Of a stretch of DNA of 35,016 nucleotides, positions 21,689-29,522 are shown one piece after another. Source of the DNA: Defluviitaleaceae bacterium (lineage in GTDB: Bacteria > Bacillota > Clostridia > Lachnospirales > UBA5962); NCBI GenBank assembly GCA_009779915.1, contig WRBA01000021.1:1-35016 (forward strand), written 5' to 3'. Position 1 is the first letter of the stretch. Every line of letters starts with the position of its first letter. Below the pieces are notes generated by a model. The model was not told the origin of the DNA, ran no database searches, and saw nothing but the letters and a program-made list of their open reading frames with translations. The translations under genes were made by a program, and so were the position numbers.

Positions 21689-24250
21689 ATTGACAATACA
21701 CATAAAATGAATGAGCATAAACGTGCTAATCGATTGCGGTTTGAATGTGAATCACAGGGCAATTCAGCGGTTGAAGTAGCTTCGGGACAAAAAGTCCCGA
21801 AATTAAAGCAAAAAAGAGATTTCCAACAAGGCGATAAAAACAGTGTACTATCTGAAACTATGCACTATGGCAGCGATACATCACCTTTGTCGCATAGTGA
21901 TAAAAACCCCGCTTTTCGCCAAAATGATGAAGTCCCAACTTTCAAACAAGACGATAGCACATCACACGGCGGTGATGGTTTTACTTCAGGCAATAGCATT
22001 AACAAGGGCAGCGTTTCGGGGGGTGGAGGCATACCATCTCAAAAGGGCAAGGCAAAAACAGCCGCAAAAACTAAACCTACCAACAACCTCAAAGCTAAGA
22101 ATAAAGCGGCACGGTCAACAAAATCAACTCAAATGCTACAACCCGCACAAGACAATATCCATGTGCAAAAAGCCCAACAAAAGGTTGATAAAATCGAAGG
22201 CAAGTTAGACAAAGCCCGTGAAGTTTTGGCAAAGCAGAAACCATATAAGCCCCCAAGCCTTATCAAGCAGGCAGGCACTTTCATAGCGTGGCGGTATACC
22301 CACAGAAAAATCCACCAAAAAATATATGAGGTGGAGCGTGAAAATGCTGGCACGGAATCCGCACATAAAATTGAACTTGCCGCCGAGGGTGCTTCTCATA
22401 CTGCTACAAGAATTGTAAGACAGCGAATACGCACCCGACCTGTAAGGCGTATACGCAACTTATCTAAACGAAGCACAAGGGCAAAAGCTAACCATGCTTA
22501 CCAAAAACTTCTACAGGATAATCCAGAGTTACACAAAAAGACCCTTGCACGATTTTATCACAAACAACGCTTAAAATTACGTTATGCTCAACAGGCAAGG
22601 AAAGCACAGCAGACGGCACATGGAGCAAAGCACGGCAGCAGTATTATTACAAGGGCTACAACTGCAATAAAAAATGCCGCCGTTGCACTTGTTAAGAAAA
22701 ATCCTAAAGTGTGGCTGATTATCGCATTGTTCGGATTATTGCTTATGCTTTTGCAATCGTGTATGGCTATGTTTACAGCCATAGGTGGCAGCATGGGCGG
22801 TGTTGTTGGAGCGACTTCATATCTTGCGGAGGATTCAGATATAGACGATGCAACAGTTTTATATACACGTTTGGAAGCGGAATTGGAATATATGATTATC
22901 AATGCCGAGCGTGATAATCCCAATTTTGACGAGTATAGATTCAGCATTGGCGATATATCGCATAATCCCCTTGAACTAATTGCATTTCTAACGGCAGTAT
23001 ATAACGATTTTATTATTGCCGAAGTGCAAGCCACCCTGCAAGAGATTTTTGACGAGCAATATCAACTTGAATTTACCCCCGAAGTGGCAATACGCACACG
23101 CACGGAAGAACACACAGGCAGTTGGACGGATGAGGACGGCAATACACATACCTATACCTACACAGTTATTGTGGAGTATGAATGGCATATCCTCAATATC
23201 ACTCTAACTTCTCAATCATTCAGAGATGTTATTTTATCACGTATGAACGAGGAGCAGACCGAGCGTTTTCACTTGCTTATGCTAACTCACGGCAACCGAC
23301 AGTATTTACAAAGTCCCTTTGATTTTAACTGGCTGCCGTTTGTTACGAGCTTATATGGCTACCGCATACACCCTATAAGCGGTAATATAGAGCGGCATTG
23401 GGGGCTGGATATAGGCTTGGCAGAGGGTACGCCTATACTATCCGGGCAGGACGGCACGGTAATATTTGCAGCGGATGCTGGCGGTTATGGGCTTTTGGTT
23501 GTTATAGACAACGGCGAGGGGCTTGTTTCACGTTATGCCCATTGTTCGGCTTTATATGTGTCCGTTGGTGATGAAGTTGTTGCAGGGGATATTATTGCAA
23601 GAGTAGGCAGCACCGGGCAAAGTACAGGGGCACATCTGCATTTAGAGGTTATTAAGAATGGTCGGCACTTAAACCCCTTAATATTTACAGTTACTAATCA
23701 TCATTTGGATTTACCTGCGCCTGCAAGCACTGATGATTTTATCACTATTACAATACCACTTACTGCTAATCACTATATAGAAATGCCTATAATTACCAAC
23801 CACAATCTGCCTGTAACAATATTTACAGCATTTGAAAGTACCCCAATTGCGCCCATGAGTATGGAGCTTTTTGATTTGCTCATAACCGAGGCAGAGAGCC
23901 ATTTAGGTACACCCTATGTATTTGGCGCAAATGGACCGCACGCTTTTGATTGCTCATCTTTTGTATGTTGGGTGTTCACTCATAGCGGAGTATATCATTT
24001 GCCCCGGACTACAGCGCAGGGGATATTTAACCAATCTACTCCTATACCAAGGGAAGAAGCACAGTCAGGGGATTTAATCTTCTTCACAGGCACTTTTTCT
24101 ACAACCCGAACCGTCACCCATGTAGGTATCTACACAGGTGGCGGTTTTATGATTCATGCAGGCAGCCCGGTTGGGTATGCCTATATCCATACAACCTTTT
24201 GGGCAAGGCACTTTTACAGCTTCGGGCGTTTAAATTGGCAACAAAAGTGA
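21689..24250 (+). CDS. Bifunctional cell-wall hydrolase of the T4SS (M23 + NlpC/P60)
   Basis: A membrane-anchored peptidoglycan hydrolase that opens the wall for the mating channel. The order is: a Lys/Gln/Ser-rich basic cytoplasmic part (about 1-325), one membrane segment (WLIIALFGLLLMLL, about 345), an extracellular linker, a LytM/M23 peptidase domain with zinc motifs (HWGLDIG, HLHLEV; about 545-660), and a C-terminal NlpC/P60 domain with C in FDCSSFV and H in VTHVGIY and MIHAGS (about 735-850). AGGAG (21673-21677) is 29 nt from the first ATG (21707), but 11 nt from ATT 21689 (or 5 from ATA 21683) in the same open frame, so a non-standard start is likely. It is otherwise intact at about 850 residues. 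Confidence 0.92.
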   Translation: MDNTHKMNEHKRANRLRFECESQGNSAVEVASGQKVPKLKQKRDFQQGDKNSVLSETMHYGSDTSPLSHSDKNPAFRQNDEVPTFKQDDSTSHGGDGFTSGNSINKGSVSGGGGIPSQKGKAKTAAKTKPTNNLKAKNKAARSTKSTQMLQPAQDNIHVQKAQQKVDKIEGKLDKAREVLAKQKPYKPPSLIKQAGTFIAWRYTHRKIHQKIYEVERENAGTESAHKIELAAEGASHTATRIVRQRIRTRPVRRIRNLSKRSTRAKANHAYQKLLQDNPELHKKTLARFYHKQRLKLRYAQQARKAQQTAHGAKHGSSIITRATTAIKNAAVALVKKNPKVWLIIALFGLLLMLLQSCMAMFTAIGGSMGGVVGATSYLAEDSDIDDATVLYTRLEAELEYMIINAERDNPNFDEYRFSIGDISHNPLELIAFLTAVYNDFIIAEVQATLQEIFDEQYQLEFTPEVAIRTRTEEHTGSWTDEDGNTHTYTYTVIVEYEWHILNITLTSQSFRDVILSRMNEEQTERFHLLMLTHGNRQYLQSPFDFNWLPFVTSLYGYRIHPISGNIERHWGLDIGLAEGTPILSGQDGTVIFAADAGGYGLLVVIDNGEGLVSRYAHCSALYVSVGDEVVAGDIIARVGSTGQSTGAHLHLEVIKNGRHLNPLIFTVTNHHLDLPAPASTDDFITITIPLTANHYIEMPIITNHNLPVTIFTAFESTPIAPMSMELFDLLITEAESHLGTPYVFGANGPHAFDCSSFVCWVFTHSGVYHLPRTTAQGIFNQSTPIPREEAQSGDLIFFTGTFSTTRTVTHVGIYTGGGFMIHAGSPVGYAYIHTTFWARHFYSFGRLNWQQK

Positions 24251-24264
24251 AGGAGGATTTTTCT

Positions 24265-24540
24265 ATGAACGCTAAAATACAGCGTGTATGCAATGAAATT
24301 GAGAAAACTAAAATCAAGATAAGTGAACAACAGACACGGCTTAGAGATTTAGAGAAACAAAAGACCGAGCTTGAGAACTTGGAAATTGTCAGCGTGGTGC
24401 GTGGGATGAATATTTCTATTGCCGAGCTTGCGGAAGTGCTGAAAATGGCAAGCTCATCTTCGGGACTTTTCGGCTCGAAGGCTGGAGTAAAGCCTACAGC
24501 AGTTGCCCCTACAACAGAAAATGATGACGAGGAGGTATAA
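24265..24540 (+). CDS. DUF4315-family ICE protein
   Basis: A 91-residue protein with an N-terminal coiled coil (about 1-38, KIQRVCNEIEKTKIKISEQQ onward) followed by a short conserved segment (VRGMNISIAELAEVLKM) and a Ser/Thr/Ala-rich acidic tail. This matches the DUF4315 family that follows the wall hydrolase in Firmicutes ICEs. ATG 24265 follows AAGGAGG by 8 nt; a longer frame from 24199 lies within the hydrolase gene. The codons around 24458-24480 also contain one of the CTTCGGGAC hairpins. The function is unknown; a structural or regulatory role in the T4SS is inferred from context. Confidence 0.85.
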   Translation: MNAKIQRVCNEIEKTKIKISEQQTRLRDLEKQKTELENLEIVSVVRGMNISIAELAEVLKMASSSSGLFGSKAGVKPTAVAPTTENDDEEV

Positions 24541-24542
24541 TA

Positions 24543-24869
24543 ATGAAGATACGTATTTTAGCGGCGGTATTAACTGCCGTTTTTTTATTTAGTACAATTG
24601 GCACGGTAACAGTTTATGCCAAAGGTGACACGGCAGATAATGGATATTATTACGCTGATATTGCTCTTGACACTGCACTGCCTATTATCCCGATTACAGA
24701 AGGAAGCCCATCAACACAGACCCTTACCCCACTGGGGACAGGTACAGTCATTGATAATGTTACCAATGAGAACAATATAGAGTTTTTTACCATCACAAGC
24801 ACGGCAGGGAATATTTTCTTCCTTATTATAGACAGGCAGCGTGAAGCTGAAAATGTATTAATGCCGTGA
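24543..24869 (+). pseudogene. DUF4366-type secreted protein, 5' part (frameshifted)
   Basis: The 108-residue frame starts with a clear signal peptide (VLTAVFLFSTIGTVTVYA, cleavage before KG) and contains the DUF4366 sequence LTPLGTGTVIDNV and EFFTITSTAGNIFFLIIDRQ. The family then continues (DRQ…ENVYFLNAVT…) but here the frame breaks after ENV: a loss of about seven bases near 24,858 shifts it, giving LMP and a stop. The continuation NAVTERDLLSLAEESG is encoded immediately in the other frame. It is a real coding gene broken late in its first domain. Confidence 0.82.
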
Positions 24870-25225
24870 CAGAAAGGGACTTACTATCCCTTGCGGAGGA
24901 ATCCGGGGAGGATTGGGTTAGCGCAAGCACTCCGCCACCTGTTATACCTGAAACTCCACCTACACCAATAGTAGAAGTTGAGTCAGAGCCTATCTCTCAA
25001 CCAGAACCAGAGCAAGGCGGCGGTATGGGTATGGTTGTTATCCTAATTATCCTTGCATTAGGCGGCGCAGTGGGGTATTATTTCAAGATTTACATACCTA
25101 AACAGCAACAGCCTGACATAGAGGATGATTTCGACTATGAGAATGATTATTCTGATGAAGATATGGGGGATGATGCTCCACTGTGGGATGTAGAAGATGA
25201 GGGTAATAAGGATGATGTGGAATGA
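24855..25225 (+). pseudogene. DUF4366-type protein, 3' part
   Basis: This frame continues the DUF4366 protein from AVTERDLLSLAEESG, with a Pro/Glu-rich extracellular linker (PPPVIPETPPTPIVEVESEP), one membrane segment (GMVVILIILALGGAVGYYF) and a highly acidic cytoplasmic tail. The nominal ATG/GTG starts have no ribosome site. The intact protein would be a type I membrane protein of about 230 residues. Its stop overlaps the start of the next gene by four bases, so translational coupling to the VLP gene would also be affected by the break. Confidence 0.78.
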
Positions 25226-25590
25226 TAACTACCAACCCTCGCGAACTAACCCGCTTTGAACGTATTGCCATTAAAAAACTCGTAACTGAAATGTGCGCCA
25301 ACTTTGACCGTGAGTATGGTTGCTTACCCTTAGACTGTGATTGTTATATGCTTAATAAGTGGTGGAGCGGTAATTATTGTAAGTATTTTCAAAGGTCAGT
25401 ACTACCAATAGACCCCATCTTAGAGGCTTCTTTATTTGGAAATAAGACACCCATACAAGATACTTGTAGCATCTGCAACAAACCATTTATCCCTGATGGT
25501 AGGCAATTTTATTGCTCCACAGCTTGCAAAGTCGAGGGCAACCGCCACAGGAGCCGGGAACGGATGCGGAAAAAACGACTTAAAACTTAG
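25222..25590 (+). CDS. Cysteine-rich VLP-domain protein
   Basis: A 122-residue protein of the Cys_rich_VLP type found in Firmicutes ICEs. The N-terminal half carries C-x6-LPLDCDCYML and YCKYF, the second half a treble-clef-like zinc finger CSICNKPFIPDGRQFYCSTAC followed by a basic tail (RHRSRERMRKKRLKT). Together these suggest zinc binding and contact with nucleic acid. The start ATG overlaps the preceding stop (ATGA). Its function is unknown; position between the T4SS module and the mobilisation module is conserved in such elements. Confidence 0.82.
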   Translation: MITTNPRELTRFERIAIKKLVTEMCANFDREYGCLPLDCDCYMLNKWWSGNYCKYFQRSVLPIDPILEASLFGNKTPIQDTCSICNKPFIPDGRQFYCSTACKVEGNRHRSRERMRKKRLKT

Positions 25591-25596
25591 GTTCAG

Positions 25597-25699
25597 TGTT
25601 ACGATTTGGCACGTTGAAAAGCCTTTATTTTCAAGGTTTTACGCGTGCCTTTTTAAGGGGTTCGGGGTTTTATATTACCGCGCCCCCCAAATCGTAACA
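25597..25699. repeat. Inverted repeat with inner terminator; candidate oriT
   Basis: TGTTACGATTTGG (25597-25609) and CCAAATCGTAACA (25687-25699) are perfect 13-bp inverted repeats. Inside, GGCACG/CGTGCC (25608-25613, 25644-25649) plus TTGAAAA/TTTTCAA make a hairpin followed by TTTTTAA, a likely terminator for the VLP gene. The location, directly upstream of mobC, fits an origin of transfer, but I cannot identify a nick site. Confidence 0.5.
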
Positions 25700-25720
25700 T
25701 TTTTACATAGGCTATATCTT

Positions 25721-25737
25721 CGGGACATTTTGGCTCG
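25721..25737 (+). repeat. 17-bp repeat CGGGACATTTTGGCTCG, copy 1
   Basis: Identical to 29022-29038 on the other side of the mobilisation genes. Here it lies in a weak stem (CTTCGG/CTCGGAG) just before the mobC ribosome site. Confidence 0.7.
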
Positions 25738-25758
25738 GAGTGTGAGGAGGCGACAGTA

Positions 25759-26115
25759 ATTAAAGTAAAGTCTGACAAACGCAGGCGCAAAATTTTAATA
25801 CAAGCATGGGTAGATGAAGCCGAGTATGAAATAATCAGGCAACGCATGGAAGAAGTAGGCACGGTCAATCTAAGTGCATTTATCCGCAAGCAAGCCTTAA
25901 ATGGTTTTATGCTTCATGTAGATTTATCCCCTATAAATGAGCTTGTTTATTTACAGAGGAAATGCTCTAACAATATGAATCAGATTGCCAGAAATGTTAA
26001 TACATACGGCGGTATATATCCACAAGAGATTAAAACTTTGCAAAAAGATTATGAAGCACTTTGGGAGCCGCTGTCTGATTTACTGAAACAACTTGCGGAG
26101 ATTACGGCACTATAA
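25759..26115 (+). CDS. mobC: MobC-family relaxosome protein
   Basis: A 118-residue ribbon-helix-helix accessory protein that binds the transfer origin and assists the relaxase. The N-terminal strand and helices KILIQAWVDEAEYEIIRQRM and NLSAFIRKQALNG form the DNA-binding part; the C-terminal family segment is INELVYLQRKCSNNMNQIAR followed by NVNTYGG. The first ATG (25846) would delete the beta strand. The frame is open back to TAG near 25706 but has no ATG, GTG or TTG. AGGAGG (25745-25750) is 8 nt before ATT 25759, which I take as the start. It ends at a strong terminator. Family assignment is firm, start uncertain. Confidence 0.85.
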   Translation: MKVKSDKRRRKILIQAWVDEAEYEIIRQRMEEVGTVNLSAFIRKQALNGFMLHVDLSPINELVYLQRKCSNNMNQIARNVNTYGGIYPQEIKTLQKDYEALWEPLSDLLKQLAEITAL

Positions 26116-26116
26116 A

Positions 26117-26147
26117 GGGAGCGGTTCGCCGCTCCTAGTTTTTTTAT
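26117..26147. terminator. Terminator between mobC and the BRO gene
   Basis: GGAGCGG (26118-26124) and CCGCTCC (26129-26135) close a TTCG tetraloop, with a T tract at 26139-26145. It is strong for the plus strand and may also serve the converging minus-strand gene. Confidence 0.9.
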
Positions 26148-27016
26148 GCCTTTCCCTCATCATTTTCACTTTGCTCTATATCCTCTATAACATTAGTAAG
26201 TAATTTGCTAAAATCGGCAGCGTTTTTGGAAGTGATGACAGGCTTGCCTGTGTCGGCCTCGATTGTTTTTCGAGCATCTCCAGCCACTTTTCCGCCCCTC
26301 TGTGCAACATTTTTATTTTCTGAAAATCCTTGTGCATCATGGACTTTTGCCAATTCCGTTGTAGTTGCCTCTGCAAGCATATTTAGTACCAATTCAAGGG
26401 TGGACATATTATCGCGCAAGTTTTCTTTTTTTAAGCCTTTATGACTTTTATACTGGCGCGTTGTCATGCCAGACCATGCTTTTGTAATCTCATTGGTTAA
26501 AATGGCGTATTCCTTGCCTTGCTCTACGCCGCGGTCTTGCCACTCGTCCGTTAATTCTTTGCGGACTTGGATAGCTTGCAAGCGTTGATTAATCCATTCG
26601 CGAGTATATCCCTTTTTTAGATAGGTTTCAAGGGCGCGGTCAATGGTTAGTTCCGGGTCTATAGTTTCGTCTATACGCTCCTTGCCAACCATAGCAAGCC
26701 ACATTTTGAAAGGCTCTGCTTTTGGTGATGGGATAGATTGAATTATGCGTAATAGCTGTTCGGTACTGGCAACATCTGTGTTGTATTTTTTGCCGTCTGA
26801 TGATTGTATTTTCAGTTGTACGATATTTTCGTACAACTGACTGCCCTCTGATTTTAGCTTGCGTTTTAGGTCGCTCCAATAACGCCGTGGGTTGTCTGTA
26901 CCAACAAGTACTTCAACAACATCAACAACAGAGATAAGCCACTCCTCGCTTTTTTCATCCCATTCCATACGGATACGTTTATCTTCAAACAGTTGTATTT
27001 CATTTTTATCGTACAC
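26144..27016 (-). CDS. BRO-N/DinD-like protein
   Basis: A 290-residue protein with the BRO-N domain seen in phage antirepressors and DNA-damage-inducible protein D. The N-terminal part reads RIRMEWDEKSEEWLISVVDV followed by TDNPRRYWSDLKRKLKSEG, and continues with LLRIIQSIPSPKAEPFKMWL. The rest follows the DinD-like pattern (REWINQRLQAIQVRKELTDE, EYAILTNEITKAW, GFSENKNVAQRGGKVAGDAR). I use GTG 27016, 7 nt after GGGGGA; a TTG at 27031 has no site. It is antisense to its neighbours and interrupts the usual mobC-relaxase order, so it is probably a later insertion. Its role could be SOS-linked regulation; this is inferred from family only. Confidence 0.85.
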   Translation of the reverse strand: MYDKNEIQLFEDKRIRMEWDEKSEEWLISVVDVVEVLVGTDNPRRYWSDLKRKLKSEGSQLYENIVQLKIQSSDGKKYNTDVASTEQLLRIIQSIPSPKAEPFKMWLAMVGKERIDETIDPELTIDRALETYLKKGYTREWINQRLQAIQVRKELTDEWQDRGVEQGKEYAILTNEITKAWSGMTTRQYKSHKGLKKENLRDNMSTLELVLNMLAEATTTELAKVHDAQGFSENKNVAQRGGKVAGDARKTIEADTGKPVITSKNAADFSKLLTNVIEDIEQSENDEGKA

Positions 27017-27118
27017 TTGGCTGTCCCCCAAAGCGAAAATATAGTCACCCTCTAAATATACAATAAATACAGTAGCAATCCAACCACAAATTTACCCTTG
27101 TTTATATACGCTTTTATT

Positions 27119-27439
27119 TCAAATCGACTTTATCAAATCATTCAAAGCATCTAATTTTGACACAATCCACGCTACAAAAGTTGGCAAGCCATAAGGACTG
27201 AGCAAGAAAGCAAATATTATACCTGCAATACCTGATGTCAGCGCAAATGATTCTCCAGGTTCGCCAAAGGGCCAGCCAAAAAAATATTGCAAAAAAGCAG
27301 CCAAAGCCCCAAGAAACAAAATACTCGATATGATATTTAGAATTATTGCACATTTCACAATCAGAAATTCACTTAAAGCAACGACAATAGTTAATACAAG
27401 TGATATAGGAAATAGCAGTATTTTAAGAACTATCCTCAT
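27119..27439 (-). CDS. CD1845-family membrane protein
   Basis: A 106-residue hydrophobic protein with three or four predicted membrane segments (about 4-22, 27-50, 62-82) and the typical ending LSPYGLPTFVAWIVSKLDAL. This matches the CD1845 family found next to ICE relaxase genes. ATG 27439 follows GGGAG by 6 nt; a TTG two codons upstream is less likely. It is on the minus strand, divergent from the relaxase gene. The function is unknown. Confidence 0.78.
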   Translation of the reverse strand: MRIVLKILLFPISLVLTIVVALSEFLIVKCAIILNIISSILFLGALAAFLQYFFGWPFGEPGESFALTSGIAGIIFAFLLSPYGLPTFVAWIVSKLDALNDLIKSI

Positions 27440-27545
27440 ATCCAACTCCCTAAATTAGACTGTTTACTTAATTAATTGTATCAAACAATTAGGCAATATT
27501 CAACATAAAGACTTAATTTTCGCAATCATAACAAGGAGGGCGCAT

Positions 27546-28982
27546 ATGGCAACAAGCCGAATTATTAAGCGGCATATAAGCAAAGGGCAAACTGTGTTTC
27601 AGGCACTATCCTATAGTTTTGGCTATGGACAAAACCTTGATAAAACCCGCAACGGTGAATTAATATCAGCCTATATGTGCGACCCTAAAACTGCCGTGGC
27701 GGAGTTTGTACTAAGTAAGGCAAAATACAAAGCTATCACAGGGCGGGAGCAGAAAAAGGAAAATGATGTTTTATGCTATCAGATACGCCAGTCATTTAGA
27801 GTTGGAGAGCTAGACCATGACACAGCTTTAAAAGTAGGACATGATTTTGCTATGCGTTGGACAAAAGGCAACCACGCTTTTTTTGTGGTATCTCATATAG
27901 ACCGCCCTCATCCCCATATTCATATATATTACAATTCTACTGCTTTAGACTGCACTCGTAAATTCCGTGACTTTAAGGGTTCAGCGTGGGCGGTACGGAG
28001 ATTATCTGACCGTATTTGTTATGAGAATGGTTTGTCTGTTATTGAAAATCCCAAGCTTAAAAGCAAGGGGCAGTTTAAGCATTATGGGCAGTGGCAAGGG
28101 GATAATAAGCCGCCTACATACCAAGAGAAGCTAAAGGCACAAATTGATATTTGCCTATCTGAAAAGCCTTCGGATATGAGAGCATTTTTACAGTCTATGA
28201 AAGTTGCAGGATATGAGGTGAAGCATGGGCGCGGTGGAGCCATCAGCTTCCGAACAGAAGGGCAGGCACGTTATACACGGCTTAGAACGTCAACGCTTGG
28301 AGAGGGTTACAGCCCGGAGGGCATACAGGCAGTCATTGAAGGTCGTGCTGCCTTGCAAAAGAATAAAACTAAAGCCACGCAGACAACCATATCAACTACC
28401 AATAAAGTCAACTTAATTGTAGACATACAAGCCAAAATGAGAGCCGGGAAAGGTGTCGGTTATGAGAAGTGGGCTAAGATTCATAACTTAAAGGCAATGG
28501 CAGCATCACTACAATTTTTACAGGAACATGGACTTATGGAATATGAGCAGTTGGAGCAAAAAGCAGCGGAGGTTACAGAGCGTTTCCATATCCTGTCCGA
28601 CAAGATAAAATCCATCGAGGCTGATATAAATACTAACAAAGAATTAAAGGCGGCTATAGTTGATTACGCTAAGACCAGACCTATCTTCGAGGGTTACAAA
28701 GCGGCTAAATACAGCAATATATATCTTGCAGAACATGAGGCTGATATACTAACCTACAGAGCGGCGCAGGCAACTTTCAAGAGCATACTTGCCGGGGCGA
28801 AGCTTCCTAAAATGGATACTCTTAAAGGTGAGTACCGTAAACTGTCAGCAGATAAAAGTGCCGCTTACAAAGAGTATCGGGTGGCTCGTAAATCCATGCA
28901 AGATATTGTCGCTACAAAGTCTAATATAGACCATCTATTAGGGTTTACCGACCCACAGAAAAACAAGGATATGGAGCGGTAG
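27546..28982 (+). CDS. MOBP-type relaxase
   Basis: The DNA strand transferase that nicks the origin of transfer and leads the strand into the recipient. In the N-terminal relaxase domain (about 1-170), Y27 in YGQNLDKT fits the catalytic tyrosine and HIDRPHPHIHIYYN (H117, H122, H124, H126) supplies the metal-binding histidines. The middle (about 190-270) has the conserved KVAGYEVKHGRGGAISFR motif. The C-terminal third is a helical coiled coil ending in DMER, homologous to the fragment at 15011-15676. ATG follows AAGGAGG. At 478 residues it appears intact, so the element may still be mobilisable with helper T4SS functions. Confidence 0.93.
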   Translation: MATSRIIKRHISKGQTVFQALSYSFGYGQNLDKTRNGELISAYMCDPKTAVAEFVLSKAKYKAITGREQKKENDVLCYQIRQSFRVGELDHDTALKVGHDFAMRWTKGNHAFFVVSHIDRPHPHIHIYYNSTALDCTRKFRDFKGSAWAVRRLSDRICYENGLSVIENPKLKSKGQFKHYGQWQGDNKPPTYQEKLKAQIDICLSEKPSDMRAFLQSMKVAGYEVKHGRGGAISFRTEGQARYTRLRTSTLGEGYSPEGIQAVIEGRAALQKNKTKATQTTISTTNKVNLIVDIQAKMRAGKGVGYEKWAKIHNLKAMAASLQFLQEHGLMEYEQLEQKAAEVTERFHILSDKIKSIEADINTNKELKAAIVDYAKTRPIFEGYKAAKYSNIYLAEHEADILTYRAAQATFKSILAGAKLPKMDTLKGEYRKLSADKSAAYKEYRVARKSMQDIVATKSNIDHLLGFTDPQKNKDMER

Positions 28983-29160
28983 CGAACGTGACGCAACAAC
29001 AAGACGCGAAGCGTCAAGGTCGGGACATTTTGGCTCGACCTTGCGGGTTTGGGGCGCGCCCCAACAAGCTCAGTTTTCACAGATTTTCGCCAAGCGAAAA
29101 TTTGTGAAAACACGCGACCGTAATACGGTTGCACTGCTTGCCGTTTTGTGAATCGGTTTA
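28983..29160. other. Palindrome cluster downstream of the relaxase
   Basis: No gene. Features in order: hairpin GACGC-GAA-GCGTC (29004-29016); AAGGTCG/CGACCTT (29018-29042) enclosing the 17-bp repeat shared with 25721-25737; the palindrome TTGGGGCGCGCCCCAA (29049-29064); an 18-bp stem with one mismatch, GTTTTCACAGATTTTCGC (29073-29090) against 29094-29111, loop CAA; and ACCGTAATACGGT (29117-29129). The density suggests a transfer origin or other DNA-processing site rather than simple termination. Confidence 0.6.
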
Positions 29161-29522
29161 AATAAGGCTTTTGGCTTGAATATATTTTTCGTAAAATAGA
29201 GTTCTATGGATAGATGCAGGGAGTATTTTTATCATAAAGTACAAAAAGCATTTTTCAAGCATATCATAAATAACATCTTTTAAGGAAATAGCTTTATTTT
29301 AACATAAAGTTTTAAAAACATACTCTAAACTATTATTATAAACCATGTTAAATTATTGACACATTTTAACACAATTGTTATAATAAACGACAAATATACA
29401 TCATATAATACTGCTTTTTTATTGCATTAAGGGCTTATTGCACAGAACAATTATAATATGATAAATTACAACAAATCAAACTCTAAGGAAGGCAAAACTT
29501 AATCCACAAAGGAGATGAAGTT
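29161..29522. other. AT-rich non-coding region before the surface locus
   Basis: No gene is visible. The region is strongly AT-rich and carries the promoter at 29356-29384. GTTAAA (29347-29352) and TTTAAC (29365-29370) form an inverted repeat around the -35 box and could be an operator. Confidence 0.5.
29356..29384 (+). promoter_or_regulatory. Consensus sigma-A promoter of the surface-protein locus
   Basis: TTGACA (29356-29361) and TATAAT (29379-29384) are both perfect consensus boxes with 17-bp spacing. The transcript would start near 29391, giving a leader of about 130 nt before the first small gene. Confidence 0.85.

Larger units (their letters stand above)
10270..29160. mobile_element. 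Damaged Tn1549-type integrative conjugative element with R-M insertion
   Basis: The gene set is diagnostic of Firmicutes ICEs: ParB-like protein, ArdA, PcfB, PcfC-type coupling ATPase, VirB4/TrsE, M23+NlpC wall hydrolase, DUF4315, DUF4366, Cys-rich VLP, MobC, CD1845 and a MOBP-like relaxase, in a conventional order. The small membrane proteins and TrbL-like channel protein normally between the coupling ATPase and VirB4 are missing, and both flanking genes are truncated there. No integrase or excisionase lies in the window. Both boundaries are estimates: the left by the last chromosomal gene, the right by the end of relaxase-proximal repeats. The surface-protein genes beyond could be cargo of the same element. 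Confidence 0.75.

Noticed and set aside
22588-23034. 148-codon minus-strand frame with hydrophobic stretches
   Set aside because: It is antisense to the membrane and linker region of the wall hydrolase, whose domains are unambiguous.
25436-25759. 107-codon plus-strand frame bridging the VLP gene and mobC
   Set aside because: It overlaps the VLP gene in a different frame and crosses the terminator and inverted repeats; no family similarity.
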